From: Ancylobacter defluvii
Lineage (GTDB): Bacteria; Pseudomonadota; Alphaproteobacteria; Rhizobiales; Xanthobacteraceae
Direction of reading: 5' to 3'
Length of the DNA: 64,000 nt
Assembly: GCF_018390605.1 (NCBI RefSeq)
Contig: NZ_JAHBGD010000028.1
Coordinates: 87,929-151,928, forward strand
Made by a program: the position numbers and the translations under genes. The notes below the pieces were generated by a model. The model did not search any database. It was not told the origin of the DNA and saw nothing but the letters and a program-made list of their open reading frames with translations. Each line of letters opens with the position of its first letter. Positions within the stretch are counted from its first letter, which is position 1. Below are positions 55,335 to 64,000 of this stretch, piece after piece.

Positions 55335-56053
55335 ATTCGCGGATCATCGTCATCCCCGCCCGCCGCGGCCATTCCAACCATGCCGAGGTGGCGCGCACCA
55401 TCGGCATCGACATCATCGCCGGCCGCTATGGCGAGGGCGAGAAGCTCCCCGGCGACGCCGAGATGATTCTGCTGTTCGGCGTCTCCCGCCCGGTGCTGCG
55501 CGAGAGCGTCAAGACCCTGGTCGCCAAGGGGCTGCTCTCCACCAAGGCCCGCGTCGGCACCGTGGTTCGCGAGCGGGCGGCGTGGAACATGTTCGACCCG
55601 GACGTGCTGGCCTGGCATCTCGACGCCGGCATCGACCGCCGCTTCCTGCGCGATCTGGCCGAGATCCGGCTGGCGGTGGAGCCGCGCGCCGCCGCGCTCG
55701 CCGCCGAGCGCCGCAACGAGGCCGATCTGGTGCTGATGCGCACCGCCGTCGCCCATATGGGCGAGGAACCCGGCGCGTCGGAAGGCTTCGCCGAGGGCGA
55801 CCTCGCCTTGCACATCGCCATCGCCAACGCCTCCGGCAATCCGTTCATGCGCTCCATCGGCGCGGTGATCGAGGCGGCGCTGCGCGCCTCCTTCGTGCTC
55901 TCCGCCCCGGTGGATGCGCGCGAGCGCGACATCGCGGTGGCCGCGCATGAGCGCATCGTCGAGGCCATCGCCGACAAGGACGCCGAGGCGGCCAGCGTGG
56001 CGATGACCAATGTGATCTTCAACGGCCTGCGCCGCCACGGCGCGGCGGGCTGA
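55331..56053 (+). CDS. GntR-family (FadR subfamily) transcriptional regulator
   Basis: A 240-residue regulator. The N-terminal winged helix-turn-helix reads IGIDIIAGRYGEGEKLPGDAEMILLFGVSRPVLRESVKTLVAKGLL, followed by RVGTVVRERAAWNMFDPDVL. The FCD effector domain contains the metal-binding pattern D/H: EIRLAVEPRAA, FAEGDLALHIAIANASGNP and HERIVEAI. In relatives such regulators respond to sugar acids. Here it is embedded between transport and enzyme genes and probably represses the operon until a pentonate or 2-keto-3-deoxy intermediate appears. Confidence 0.92.
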   Translation: MNSRIIVIPARRGHSNHAEVARTIGIDIIAGRYGEGEKLPGDAEMILLFGVSRPVLRESVKTLVAKGLLSTKARVGTVVRERAAWNMFDPDVLAWHLDAGIDRRFLRDLAEIRLAVEPRAAALAAERRNEADLVLMRTAVAHMGEEPGASEGFAEGDLALHIAIANASGNPFMRSIGAVIEAALRASFVLSAPVDARERDIAVAAHERIVEAIADKDAEAASVAMTNVIFNGLRRHGAAG

Positions 56054-56065
56054 ACAGGTGCCGAG

Positions 56066-57829
56066 ATGAGCGACGACCCGTCCAACGACAACAAGAAGCG
56101 GCCCGGCGGCGTGAAGCCGTTGCGGAGCCAGGCCTGGTTCGGCCGGCAGGACAAGATGGGCTTCTACTATCGCTCGTTCCTGAAGAACTCCGGCACGCCG
56201 CAGGACCAGTTCGACGGCCGCCCGGTCATCGGCATCTGCAACACCTGGTCCGAGCTGACCCCCTGCAACATCCATTTCCGCGACCTCGCCGAGCATGTGC
56301 GGCGCGGCGTGCTGGATGCCGGCGGCTACCCGCTGGAATTCCCGGTCTCCTCGCTCGGCGAGGTGACCATGCGCCCCACCGCCATGCTGTTCCGCAACCT
56401 CGCCTCGATGGATGTCGAGGAGGCGATCCGCGCCCATCCGCTCGATGGCGTGGTGCTGCTGATGGGCTGCGACAAGACCACCCCGGCGCTGCTGATGGGC
56501 GCTGCCTCCGCCGACCTGCCGGCCATCGGCGTCTCCGGCGGTCCGCAATTGCGCGGCGTCTATCGCGGCCAGATCATCGGCTCCGGCACCAACATCATCT
56601 CGATGAGCGAGCAGTTGCGCGCCGGCGAGGTGACGCTGGAGGAGTTCCACGCCGCCGAGGCCGGCATGAACCGCTCGGCCGGCTCCTGCATGACCATGGG
56701 CACCGCCTCCACCATGGCCTCGATGGTGGAGGCGCTCGGCATCGGCCTGCCGGAGAACGCCGCCATCCCCGCCGCCGATGCCCGCCGCGCCCTGCTCGCC
56801 CGCATGGCCGGCCGCCGCATCGTCGGCATGGTGCATGAGGACCTGAAACCCTCCGATATCCTCACCCGCGACGCCTTCGAGAACGCCATCCGCACCCTGG
56901 CCGCCATTGGCGGCTCCACCAATGCGGTGGTGCACCTGCTGGCCATCGCCGGCCGCATCGGCGTCGATCTCACGCTGGAGGATTTCGACCGGCTCGGCCG
57001 CGACATCCACTGCCTGGTCGACCTGATGCCGTCCGGTCGCTTCCTGATGGAGGATTTCTACTATGCCGGCGGCCTGCCGGCGGTGCTGCGCGCGCTCGGC
57101 GAGCGCGGCCTCATCCACAGGGACGCCCGCACCGCCAATGGCCGCACGCTGTGGGAGAATGTCGAGAACGCGCCGAACTGGAACGCAGAGGTCATCACCC
57201 CGTTCGAGGCGCCGTTCAAGCAGGAGGCCGGCATCGCCATCCTCACCGGCAACCTCGCCCCGGACGGCGCCGTCATCAAGCCGTCGGCGGCCTCGCCGGA
57301 ACTGATGGTCCATACCGGCCGCGCCGTGGTGTTCGAGAGCGTCGAGGAGATGCACCACGCGGTCAATGACGAGGACCTCGACATCGATGCCTCCTGCATC
57401 ATGGTGCTGAAACATTGCGGGCCCAAGGGCTATCCCGGCATGGCCGAGGTCGGCAACATGCCTTTGCCGGCTAAGCTGCTGCGCGAGGGGGTGCGCGACA
57501 TGATCCGCATTTCCGATGCCCGCATGTCCGGCACCGCCTATGGCACCGTGGTGCTGCATGTGGCGCCGGAGGCCACCGCCGGCGGACCGCTGGCGCTGGT
57601 GAAGAACGGCGACCTGATCACGCTCGACGTGCCGGCCCGCGCGCTGCATTTGCATGTGAGCGAGGCGGAGCTGGCGGAGCGCCGCGCCGCGTGGGTGGCG
57701 CCGGAGCCGCATGCCGTGCGCGGCTACCAGCGGCTGTATATTGACCATGTGCTGCAGGCCGATCGCGGCGCCGATTTCGATTTTCTCGTCGGCCGCACCG
57801 GATCGCCGGTGCCGCGCGACAACCACTAA
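56066..57829 (+). CDS. L-arabonate dehydratase-type IlvD/Edd protein
   Basis: A 587-residue dehydratase converting L-arabonate to 2-keto-3-deoxy-L-arabonate; related enzymes also take D-fuconate or galactonate. The three iron-sulfur cysteines are in [14 protein letters not shown] and GSCMTMGTA. GYPGMAEVGNMPLP and RISDARMSGTAYGTVVLH match the Rhizobium L-arabinonate dehydratase pattern, as recalled from family knowledge. [19 protein letters not shown] is a shared core block. It begins 12 bases after the regulator and belongs to the pentose operon. It differs clearly in sequence from the second dehydratase at 61396. Confidence 0.88.
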   Translation: MSDDPSNDNKKRPGGVKPLRSQAWFGRQDKMGFYYRSFLKNSGTPQDQFDGRPVIGICNTWSELTPCNIHFRDLAEHVRRGVLDAGGYPLEFPVSSLGEVTMRPTAMLFRNLASMDVEEAIRAHPLDGVVLLMGCDKTTPALLMGAASADLPAIGVSGGPQLRGVYRGQIIGSGTNIISMSEQLRAGEVTLEEFHAAEAGMNRSAGSCMTMGTASTMASMVEALGIGLPENAAIPAADARRALLARMAGRRIVGMVHEDLKPSDILTRDAFENAIRTLAAIGGSTNAVVHLLAIAGRIGVDLTLEDFDRLGRDIHCLVDLMPSGRFLMEDFYYAGGLPAVLRALGERGLIHRDARTANGRTLWENVENAPNWNAEVITPFEAPFKQEAGIAILTGNLAPDGAVIKPSAASPELMVHTGRAVVFESVEEMHHAVNDEDLDIDASCIMVLKHCGPKGYPGMAEVGNMPLPAKLLREGVRDMIRISDARMSGTAYGTVVLHVAPEATAGGPLALVKNGDLITLDVPARALHLHVSEAELAERRAAWVAPEPHAVRGYQRLYIDHVLQADRGADFDFLVGRTGSPVPRDNH

Positions 57830-57839
57830 GGGTGCATTG

Positions 57840-58772
57840 ATGACTATTTCCCCCGCCGCCCGGCCCTATAAAGGCGTGTTCCCGGTTGCCCCCACGGTGT
57901 TCGACGCCGAAGGCCGGCTCGATCTCGACGGCCAGAAGCGCGCCATTGACTGCATGATCGACGCCGGCTCCAACGGCCTGTGCATCCTCGCCAATTTCTC
58001 CGAGCAGTTCGTGCTCACCGATGACGAGCGCGATCTCGTCATGGTGACGGTGCTGGAGCATGTCGCCGGCCGGGTGCCGGTCATCGTCACCACGACCCAC
58101 TTCTCCACCTTCGTCTGCGCCGAGCGCTCGAAGCGGGCGCAGGATATGGGGGCGGCGATGGTGATGGTGATGCCGCCCTATCACGGCGCCAGCTTCCGGG
58201 TGCCGGAAGCGGCGATCTATGATTTCTATCGCGGCGTGTCGGATGCGGTATCGATCCCGATCATGGTGCAGGACGCGCCCGTCGCTGGCACGCCGCTCTC
58301 GGTGCCCTTCCTCGCCCGCATGGCGAAGGAGATCGACAACCTCGCCTATTTCAAGATCGAGGTGCCGCAGGCCGCCGCCAAGCTGCGGGCGCTGATCGAG
58401 GCCGGCGGCGACGCCATCGAAGGCCCGTGGGACGGCGAGGAAGCCATCACCCTGATGGCCGATCTCGATGCCGGGGCCACCGGCGCCATGACCGGCGGCG
58501 GCTATCCCGACGGCATCCGTGAGATCGTCGACCCGTATTTCGCGGGCGACCGTGAGGCAGCGATGCAGGCCTATCAGCGCTGGCTGCCGCTGATCAATTA
58601 CGAGAACCGCCAGACCGGCCTGGCGGCGTGCAAGATCCTGATGAAGGAAGGCGGCGTCATCGCCCATGACACGCTGCGCGCGCCGCTGCCCGCCATCCAC
58701 CCGGCCATCCGCGCCGGGCTCATCGAGATTGCCCGCCGGCTGAACCCGGTCGTGCTGAACTGGGGCAAATGA
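57840..58772 (+). CDS. 2-keto-3-deoxy-L-arabonate dehydratase (DapA superfamily)
   Basis: A 310-residue TIM-barrel enzyme that dehydrates 2-keto-3-deoxypentonate to 2-oxoglutarate semialdehyde. The catalytic Schiff-base lysine is Lys172 in [21 protein letters not shown] [21 protein letters not shown] and the block [18 protein letters not shown] and [15 protein letters not shown] closely follow the Azospirillum L-KDA dehydratase, as recalled from that enzyme. The ATG at 57840 is ten bases after the first dehydratase. The stop overlaps the ALDH gene by four bases. Confidence 0.9.
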   Translation: MTISPAARPYKGVFPVAPTVFDAEGRLDLDGQKRAIDCMIDAGSNGLCILANFSEQFVLTDDERDLVMVTVLEHVAGRVPVIVTTTHFSTFVCAERSKRAQDMGAAMVMVMPPYHGASFRVPEAAIYDFYRGVSDAVSIPIMVQDAPVAGTPLSVPFLARMAKEIDNLAYFKIEVPQAAAKLRALIEAGGDAIEGPWDGEEAITLMADLDAGATGAMTGGGYPDGIREIVDPYFAGDREAAMQAYQRWLPLINYENRQTGLAACKILMKEGGVIAHDTLRAPLPAIHPAIRAGLIEIARRLNPVVLNWGK

Positions 58773-60382
58773 ACATGACCACCGGCGGAATGATTACAGG
58801 CGCCTTGCTCATCGGCTCCCGCGACGTGATGGAAGGGCCGGAATTCCGCGCCGTAGATCCCACGCGTGGCACCACCATCGAGCCCGCCTTTACCGAGGCC
58901 GGCCCCGCCGACGTGGCGCAGGCCGCCGCTCTGGCCGCTGCGGCCTTCCCCGCCTATCGCGCCACCACGCCGGAGCAGCGCGCGGGCTTTCTGGAGGCCA
59001 TCGCCACCGAGATCGAGGCGATCGGTGACGCGCTGATCGAGCGGGCGGCGCAGGAAACCGGCCTGCCGCCGGCCCGGCTCACCGGCGAGCGCGGCCGCAC
59101 GACCGGCCAACTCCGGCTGTTCGCGAGCTGGGTGCGCGCGGGCGGCGCCGATGAGCCGCGCCTCGATTCACCGCTGCCCGAGCGCAAGCCGCTGCCGCGT
59201 TCCGATCTGCGCCTGCGCCATATCGGCATCGGCCCGGTGGCGGTGTTCGGCGCCTCGAATTTCCCGCTCGCCTTCTCGGTGGCCGGCGGCGACACCGCCG
59301 CCGCGCTGGCCGCCGGCTGCCCGGTGGTGGTGAAGGGCCATCCCGCCCATCCCGGCACCTCGGAACTGGTCGGCCGCGCCATCCGCAAGGCGGTTGCCGA
59401 TGCCGGACTGCCGGAAGGCGTGTTCTCGCTGCTGTCGGGCACGTCGCATGGGCTCGGCGGCGCGCTGGTGGCGGATCCGCGCATCGCGGCGGTGGGCTTT
59501 ACCGGCTCCCGCGCCGGCGGCCTCGCACTGGTGAATATCGCCAATAGCCGCCCGGTGCCGATCCCGGTCTATGCCGAGATGAGCAGCATCAACCCGGTAT
59601 TTTTGCTGCCCGCCGCGCTGGCCGCCCGCGCCGAGGCGCTCGGCACCGGCTTTATCGGCTCGCTCACCATGGGCGCCGGCCAGTTCTGCACCAATCCCGG
59701 CCTGGTCATCGCCATTGAGGGTGAAGGCCTCGACCGCTTCCTCGCCAGCGCTGGCGCGGCGGTGCAAGCGGCGCAAGCCGCCACCATGCTCACCCCCGGC
59801 ATCGCCGGCGCCTATGCCAGGGGCGTCACCGCGTTGGCGCAGACCGGCGCCACCGAGATCGCCCGCGGCGGCGCCGAGGCCGGCCCGAACGCCTGCCGCC
59901 CGGCGCTGTTCGTCACCGACGCCGCGGCATTCCTCGCTGAGCCGGCTTTGTCGCATGAGGTGTTCGGCGCCTCCTCCCTCGTGATCCGCTGCCGCGACGA
60001 AGCCGAGATGGTCGACGTCGCCCGCGCGGTGGAGGGCCAGCTCACCGCTACCCTGCATCTGGAGGCCGCCGACCACCCGCTGGCGGCGCAGCTTCTGCCG
60101 GTGCTGGAGGAGAAGGCCGGGCGCATCCTCGCCAATGGCTGGCCGACCGGCGTCGAGGTCTGCCATGCCATGGTGCATGGCGGCCCGTTCCCCGCGACCA
60201 GCGACCCGCGCTCGACCTCGGTGGGCACGCTGGCGATCCGCCGCTTCCTCCGTCCGGTCTGCTACCAGGACCTGCCCGAGGCGCTGCTGCCGGCGGCGGT
60301 CAAAAGAGGTAATCCGCTCCACCTGCCGCGTCTCCTCGACGGTAAGATCGTGTCGACCCCCGAGCCGGAGGCGGTGAAATGA
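58769..60382 (+). CDS. 2-oxoglutarate (alpha-ketoglutaric) semialdehyde dehydrogenase
   Basis: A 537-residue NAD(P)-dependent aldehyde dehydrogenase that oxidises 2-oxoglutarate semialdehyde to 2-oxoglutarate, feeding pentose carbon into the TCA cycle. Active-site Cys307 is in [10 protein letters not shown] and Glu270 in [34 protein letters not shown] is the substrate-binding block of this KGSADH group. [14 protein letters not shown] is the cofactor loop. The size and C-terminal [14 protein letters not shown] match the class. The stop overlaps the 29-codon ORF at 60379. Confidence 0.92.
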   Translation: MNMTTGGMITGALLIGSRDVMEGPEFRAVDPTRGTTIEPAFTEAGPADVAQAAALAAAAFPAYRATTPEQRAGFLEAIATEIEAIGDALIERAAQETGLPPARLTGERGRTTGQLRLFASWVRAGGADEPRLDSPLPERKPLPRSDLRLRHIGIGPVAVFGASNFPLAFSVAGGDTAAALAAGCPVVVKGHPAHPGTSELVGRAIRKAVADAGLPEGVFSLLSGTSHGLGGALVADPRIAAVGFTGSRAGGLALVNIANSRPVPIPVYAEMSSINPVFLLPAALAARAEALGTGFIGSLTMGAGQFCTNPGLVIAIEGEGLDRFLASAGAAVQAAQAATMLTPGIAGAYARGVTALAQTGATEIARGGAEAGPNACRPALFVTDAAAFLAEPALSHEVFGASSLVIRCRDEAEMVDVARAVEGQLTATLHLEAADHPLAAQLLPVLEEKAGRILANGWPTGVEVCHAMVHGGPFPATSDPRSTSVGTLAIRRFLRPVCYQDLPEALLPAAVKRGNPLHLPRLLDGKIVSTPEPEAVK

Positions 60383-60468
60383 CCTCACTGCACAGCCCGG
60401 CCGCGAAATCGGCCGCACCGTACACCTCACTGCACTCGATTCTGCACGCACTGGACATGCCGTCATGA
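60379..60468 (+). CDS. Possible 29-residue coupling peptide ORF
   Basis: An ORF of 29 codons whose ATG overlaps the dehydrogenase TGA (ATGA) and whose TGA overlaps the next gene's ATG (ATGA). It fills the only sizeable gap in the operon. The peptide contains TSLHS twice, at residues 2-6 and 16-20, which comes from a 12-bp direct repeat (ACCTCACTGCAC, 60382-60393 and 60424-60435). No ribosome site precedes the next gene, so this ORF could deliver ribosomes to it. There is no homology claim; it may be noncoding. Confidence 0.45.
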   Translation: MTSLHSPAAKSAAPYTSLHSILHALDMPS

Positions 60469-61385
60469 TCCGTCTCGCCATTGTCGGCCTCGGCAAGATC
60501 GCCCGCGACCAGCACCTCCCCGCGATCGAAAAGACCGAGGGCATAGAGCTGGTGGCCATCGCCAGCCGCAACGCCACGCTGGAGGGCGTCGCCCATTTCA
60601 CCAGCCTCGACGAGCTGCTGGCCAGCGACGTGGCGGTGGACGCGGTGGCGCTCTGCACCCCGCCGCAGGTGCGCCGCGAACAGGCGGCTCTGGCGCTAAG
60701 CCACGGAAAACACGTGCTTCTTGAGAAGCCGCCCGGCGCCACGGTGAGCGAACTCGCCCCGCTCGTCGCCGCCGCGCAGGCCTCCGGCAAGACCTTGTTC
60801 GCCACCTGGCATTCCCGCTTCGCCCCGGCGGTGGAGCCCGCCCGCGCCTTCCTCGCCGAGCACGCCCCGCGCGCGGTTATGGTGGAATGGAAGGAGGATG
60901 TCCGCGTCTGGCATCCCGGCCAGGACTGGATCTTCGAGCCCGGCGGTCTCGGGGTTTTCGATCCTGGAATCAATGCCTTATCGATCCTGACCCGCATCCT
61001 TCCGAACCCGTTCTTCCTCACCAAGGCGTCTCTCGGCTTCCCGGCGAACCGCGATGCGCCCATTGAAGCGGCACTCGATTTCGCTGACAGCACCGGTGTG
61101 CCCATCCGCGCCGAGCTCGATTTCCTGCAAACCGGGCCGCAGACCTGGGACATCCATGTGGAAACCGGGGCCGGCCGGCTCACCCTGTCGCTCGGCGGCT
61201 CCAGGCTGTTCCTCGACGGCAAGGCGCTGATCGAGGCCCCGGAAGCGGAATATCCCGGCATCTACAAGCACTTCGTCGATCTGGTCGCGCGCGGCGCCGG
61301 CGATGTCGACCTCGCGCCCCTGCAGCACGTCGCCGATGCATTCCTGCTCGGTCGGCGTATCGTGGTCGCACCGTTCGAAGGCTGA
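60465..61385 (+). CDS. L-arabinose/D-galactose 1-dehydrogenase-like Gfo/Idh protein
   Basis: A 306-residue NAD(P)-dependent oxidoreductase oxidising the pyranose at C1 to the lactone. The Rossmann loop is [17 protein letters not shown], and the catalytic lysine is in EKPPG (residues 87-91). [15 protein letters not shown] and [17 protein letters not shown] follow the Azospirillum L-arabinose 1-dehydrogenase pattern, as recalled. D-xylose or D-galactose could also be substrates. It starts the second half of the operon and has no clear ribosome site, consistent with coupling through the small ORF. Confidence 0.88.
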   Translation: MIRLAIVGLGKIARDQHLPAIEKTEGIELVAIASRNATLEGVAHFTSLDELLASDVAVDAVALCTPPQVRREQAALALSHGKHVLLEKPPGATVSELAPLVAAAQASGKTLFATWHSRFAPAVEPARAFLAEHAPRAVMVEWKEDVRVWHPGQDWIFEPGGLGVFDPGINALSILTRILPNPFFLTKASLGFPANRDAPIEAALDFADSTGVPIRAELDFLQTGPQTWDIHVETGAGRLTLSLGGSRLFLDGKALIEAPEAEYPGIYKHFVDLVARGAGDVDLAPLQHVADAFLLGRRIVVAPFEG

Positions 61386-61395
61386 GGAGAGCATC

Positions 61396-63201
61396 ATGCA
61401 CGGCAAAGCCCCCAAATCCGACCGCCAGCTTCGCTCCCGCGCCTGGTTCGACAACCCGCATAATATCGACATGACCGCGCTCTATCTCGAGCGCTACCTG
61501 AACTTCGGCCTGTCGCAGGAGGAGCTGCAGAGCGGGCGTCCGATCATCGGCATCGCCCAGACCGGATCCGACCTATCCCCTTGCAATCGCCACCATATCG
61601 AGCTTGCCAAGCGCACGCGCGAGGGCATCCGCGAGGCCGGCGGCATCGCCATCGAGTTCCCGGTCCACCCGATCCAGGAGACCGGCAAGCGCCCCACCGC
61701 CGGTCTCGACCGCAACCTCGCCTATCTCGGCCTCGTCGAAGTCCTCTATGGCTACCCGCTGGACGGCGTGGTGCTCACCATCGGCTGCGACAAGACCACC
61801 CCGGCGCTGCTGATGGCCGCCGCCACCGTCAACATCCCCGCCATAGCGCTCTCCGTCGGGCCGATGCTGAACGGCTGGTACAAGGGCCAGCGCACCGGCT
61901 CCGGCACCATCGTGTGGAAGGCGCGCGAACTCTTGGCGGCCGGCGAGATCGACTATGCCGGCTTCGTCAAGCTGGTGGCTTCTTCAGCGCCGTCAACGGG
62001 TTACTGCAACACCATGGGCACGGCGACGACGATGAACTCACTCGCCGAGGCGCTGGGCATGCAGCTTCCCGGCTCGGCCGCCATCCCCGCGCCTTATCGT
62101 GACCGACAGGAGGTCGCCTACCGCACCGGCCTGCGCATCGTCGAGATGGTGCATGAGGACCTGAAGCCTTCCGACATCCTCACCCGCGACGCCTTCCTCA
62201 ACGCCATCCGGGTGAACTCGGCGATCGGCGGCTCCACCAACGCGCCGATCCACCTCAATGCGCTGGCCCGCCATGTCGGGGTGGAACTCTCCATCGACGA
62301 TTGGCAGACCTATGGCGAGGAGGTGCCGCTGCTGGTGAACCTCCAGCCGGCCGGCGAATATCTCGGCGAGGACTATTACCATGCCGGAGGTGTGCCGGCA
62401 GTGGTGAAGCAGCTTATGAATCAAGGGCTTATCGCCGAAGAGACCATGACCGCCAATGGCCGGACCCTCGGCGACAACTGCCGCGCGGCGAGCATCGAGG
62501 ACGAGAACGTCATCCGCCCCTATGACAGGCCGCTGAAACCGAAGGCCGGCTTCCGGGTGTTGCGCGGCAACCTGTTCTCCTCGGCGATCATGAAGACCAG
62601 CGTGATCTCGCCGGAGTTCCGCGACCGCTATCTCTCCAATCCCGACGATCCCGAGGCCTTCGAGGGCCGCGCCGTGGTGTTCGACGGGCCGGAGGACTAC
62701 CACGCCCGCATCGACGACCCGTCGCTGGCCATCGACGAGACCACCGTGCTGTTCATGCGCGGCGCCGGCCCGGTCGGCTATCCCGGTGCGGCGGAAGTGG
62801 TGAACATGCGAGCGCCGGACTACCTCATCAAGGCAGGCGTCCACGCCCTGCCCTGCATCGGCGATGGACGCCAATCCGGCACCTCCGGTTCGCCCTCGAT
62901 CCTAAACGCCTCCCCGGAAGCGGCGGTGGGCGGCGGCCTCGCGCTGCTGCGCACCGGCGACCGGGTGCGCATCGATCTGAAGCGCAACAGCGCCAACATG
63001 CTGATTCCGGATGAGGAACTGGAAAAGCGCCGGCAGGAGCTGGCGGCGAATGGCGGCTATCACTACCCGGCCCACCAGACGCCCTGGCAGGAGATCCAGC
63101 GCAGCTTTGTCGGCCAGCTGGAGACCGGCGCGGTACTGGAGCCGGCGGTGCGCTACCAGCGCATCGCCCAGACCATGGGGATGCCGCGTGACAACCACTA
63201 G
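61396..63201 (+). CDS. D-xylonate/L-arabonate dehydratase (XylD-type IlvD/Edd)
   Basis: A 601-residue dehydratase of the Caulobacter XylD type: [58 protein letters not shown] and [15 protein letters not shown] are aligned blocks. Fe-S cysteines lie in LSPCN, IGCDKT and [45 protein letters not shown] closes the catalytic core. The Azospirillum L-arabonate dehydratase is also of this type, so substrate could be either pentonate. It starts 11 bases after the Gfo/Idh gene; its 3' end overlaps the lactonase by 14 bases. Confidence 0.87.
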   Translation: MHGKAPKSDRQLRSRAWFDNPHNIDMTALYLERYLNFGLSQEELQSGRPIIGIAQTGSDLSPCNRHHIELAKRTREGIREAGGIAIEFPVHPIQETGKRPTAGLDRNLAYLGLVEVLYGYPLDGVVLTIGCDKTTPALLMAAATVNIPAIALSVGPMLNGWYKGQRTGSGTIVWKARELLAAGEIDYAGFVKLVASSAPSTGYCNTMGTATTMNSLAEALGMQLPGSAAIPAPYRDRQEVAYRTGLRIVEMVHEDLKPSDILTRDAFLNAIRVNSAIGGSTNAPIHLNALARHVGVELSIDDWQTYGEEVPLLVNLQPAGEYLGEDYYHAGGVPAVVKQLMNQGLIAEETMTANGRTLGDNCRAASIEDENVIRPYDRPLKPKAGFRVLRGNLFSSAIMKTSVISPEFRDRYLSNPDDPEAFEGRAVVFDGPEDYHARIDDPSLAIDETTVLFMRGAGPVGYPGAAEVVNMRAPDYLIKAGVHALPCIGDGRQSGTSGSPSILNASPEAAVGGGLALLRTGDRVRIDLKRNSANMLIPDEELEKRRQELAANGGYHYPAHQTPWQEIQRSFVGQLETGAVLEPAVRYQRIAQTMGMPRDNH

Positions 63202-64000
63202 CGCGCTTTCGGCCCCGGCGTCGGCCGCCGCGACCCTGTTCTGCGCCGAGCGCTGCCATCTCGGAGAAGGGCCAAGCTATGATGCCGCCACCGACACGGC
63301 ATGGTGGTTCGATATCGTCGAGAAGCGGCTCTACCAGCAGAGCCCGTCCGGCGGCGAACATCGCGTGCATGAGTTGCCGGTAATGGCGAGCGCCCTCGCC
63401 ACCGTCGACGACCGCCGGCAGTTGCTCTCCACCGAGCACGGGCTGATGCTGCGCGATTTCGCCAGCGGCGGCCTCACCTCGGTGGCGGAGATCGAGGCCG
63501 ACGACCCGGCGACCCGCTCCAATGACGGGCGGGTGCATCCCTCCGGCACTTTCTGGGTATCGACCATGGGCAGGCGCGCCGAGCTGGGCGCCGGCGCCAT
63601 CTATGCCTTCCGTGCCGGCGCCTTGCTGCGGCTGTTCTCCGGCATCTCCATCCCCAATGCCATCTGCTTTTCACCAGATGGTTCAACCGGTTACTTTGCC
63701 GATACCCGAGAGAACACGCTCTATCGCGTCGAGCTCGACCCGCTGACCGGCCTGCCGGATGGGGAGCCGCAGGCGCTGCATCGCCACCCGGCGGCCGGCG
63801 GTCTCGACGGCGCGGTGACCGATGCGGAAGGCCGCATCTGGTGCGCCATTTGGGGCGGGGCGCGGGTCAACGCCTATTCGCCGGTCGGCGAGCTCCTCCG
63901 CAGCATCGACGTGCCGGCGTTGCAGACGAGTTGTCCGGTCTTCGTCGGCCGCGATTTCGACCGGCTGCTCGTCACCTCCGCCTATGAGGGGATGGATGAG
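63188..64000 (+). CDS. SMP-30/gluconolactonase-family sugar lactonase, partial
   Basis: The last gene is cut by the window edge; 271 codons are visible and no stop is reached. A GTG at 63188 lies inside the 3' end of the dehydratase gene. Family landmarks are HLGEGPSYD (metal-binding Glu27), [19 protein letters not shown] (Asn112 and Asp113), [28 protein letters not shown] and [23 protein letters not shown]. It probably opens the lactone made by the Gfo/Idh enzyme to the aldonate. Some SMP-30 members take other lactones, so pentonolactone is inferred from context. Confidence 0.92.
   Translation, partial: MTTTSALSAPASAAATLFCAERCHLGEGPSYDAATDTAWWFDIVEKRLYQQSPSGGEHRVHELPVMASALATVDDRRQLLSTEHGLMLRDFASGGLTSVAEIEADDPATRSNDGRVHPSGTFWVSTMGRRAELGAGAIYAFRAGALLRLFSGISIPNAICFSPDGSTGYFADTRENTLYRVELDPLTGLPDGEPQALHRHPAAGGLDGAVTDAEGRIWCAIWGGARVNAYSPVGELLRSIDVPALQTSCPVFVGRDFDRLLVTSAYEGMDE

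Noticed and set aside
55307..57826. Leftward frame of 839 codons opposite the first dehydratase
   Set aside because: Only shadow composition, and it spans two well-supported genes on the other strand.
59168..61261. Leftward frame of 697 codons opposite the dehydrogenase genes
   Set aside because: No motifs; covers the ALDH, small ORF and Gfo/Idh genes in antisense.

Overview
This is a very GC-rich chromosomal segment. By inference it comes from an alphaproteobacterium of the Hyphomicrobiales (Rhizobiales), perhaps near Xanthobacteraceae. The basis is a dnaK-dnaJ-pmtA-like-pyrF neighbourhood, an S21 protein with a long basic tail, a RegB/RegA (ActS/ActR) pair beside a polyhydroxybutyrate depolymerase, and pentose-oxidation genes resembling characterised Azospirillum, Rhizobium and Caulobacter enzymes. 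I saw no rRNA, tRNA, CRISPR array, transposase or prophage.

Layout. 1-3.1 kb: 3' end of truA, a bipalindromic repeat, a dihydroorotase-family gene and an HWE/HisKA_2-type sensor kinase. 3.3-6.85 kb: a Crp/Fnr regulator, then a tightly overlapping run ygfZ - tag - HD hydrolase - dual-specificity-type phosphatase. 7-15.9 kb: a small protein, an acetyltransferase, rpsU, and a leftward cluster of tandem DUF1330 protein, pyrF, FMN reductase, PmtA-like methyltransferase, dnaJ and dnaK (with a textbook alphaproteobacterial RpoH promoter), then a TIM-barrel isomerase. 16-19.98 kb: glyoxalase-fold protein, GST, queG (apparent CTG start), epimerase, TetR. 20.5-24.7 kb: kup, a UPF0104 membrane protein and a secreted proline-rich protein. 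24.9-33 kb: phosphate module (ppk2 divergent from phoR-pstSCAB-phoU-phoB) with a three-repeat Pho box and a perfect terminator. 33-36.2 kb: periplasmic Ntn hydrolase divergent from a cobalt-type nitrile hydratase operon whose beta subunit is split into two genes. 36.3-40 kb: SDR/LysR pair, AraC regulator, exported protein. 40-50 kb: phaZ, regB-regA, a decayed TPR fragment, methyltransferase, adenosine kinase, murJ-trpS, acetyltransferase. 50.2-64 kb: pentose uptake and non-phosphorylative oxidation.

How the genes work together. The last 14 kb forms one catabolic unit. A YtfQ-type binding protein and an ABC transporter with two permeases import the sugar, and a FadR-type regulator senses a metabolite. 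A Gfo/Idh dehydrogenase oxidises the sugar to its lactone, an SMP-30 lactonase (cut by the window edge) opens it, and two different IlvD/Edd dehydratases (L-arabonate type and D-xylonate type) give 2-keto-3-deoxypentonates. A DapA-fold dehydratase and 2-oxoglutarate semialdehyde dehydrogenase then yield 2-oxoglutarate. A 29-codon ORF overlaps both neighbours between the last dehydrogenase and the Gfo/Idh gene. The phosphate module combines sensing (PhoR/PhoU), response (PhoB), high-affinity uptake (PstSCAB) and polyphosphate chemistry (PPK2).

Three copies of a GC-rich bipalindromic repeat (near 0.4, 36.2 and 51.4 kb) lie between operons. The one inside the transporter locus carries two extra perfect hairpins within its right palindrome.
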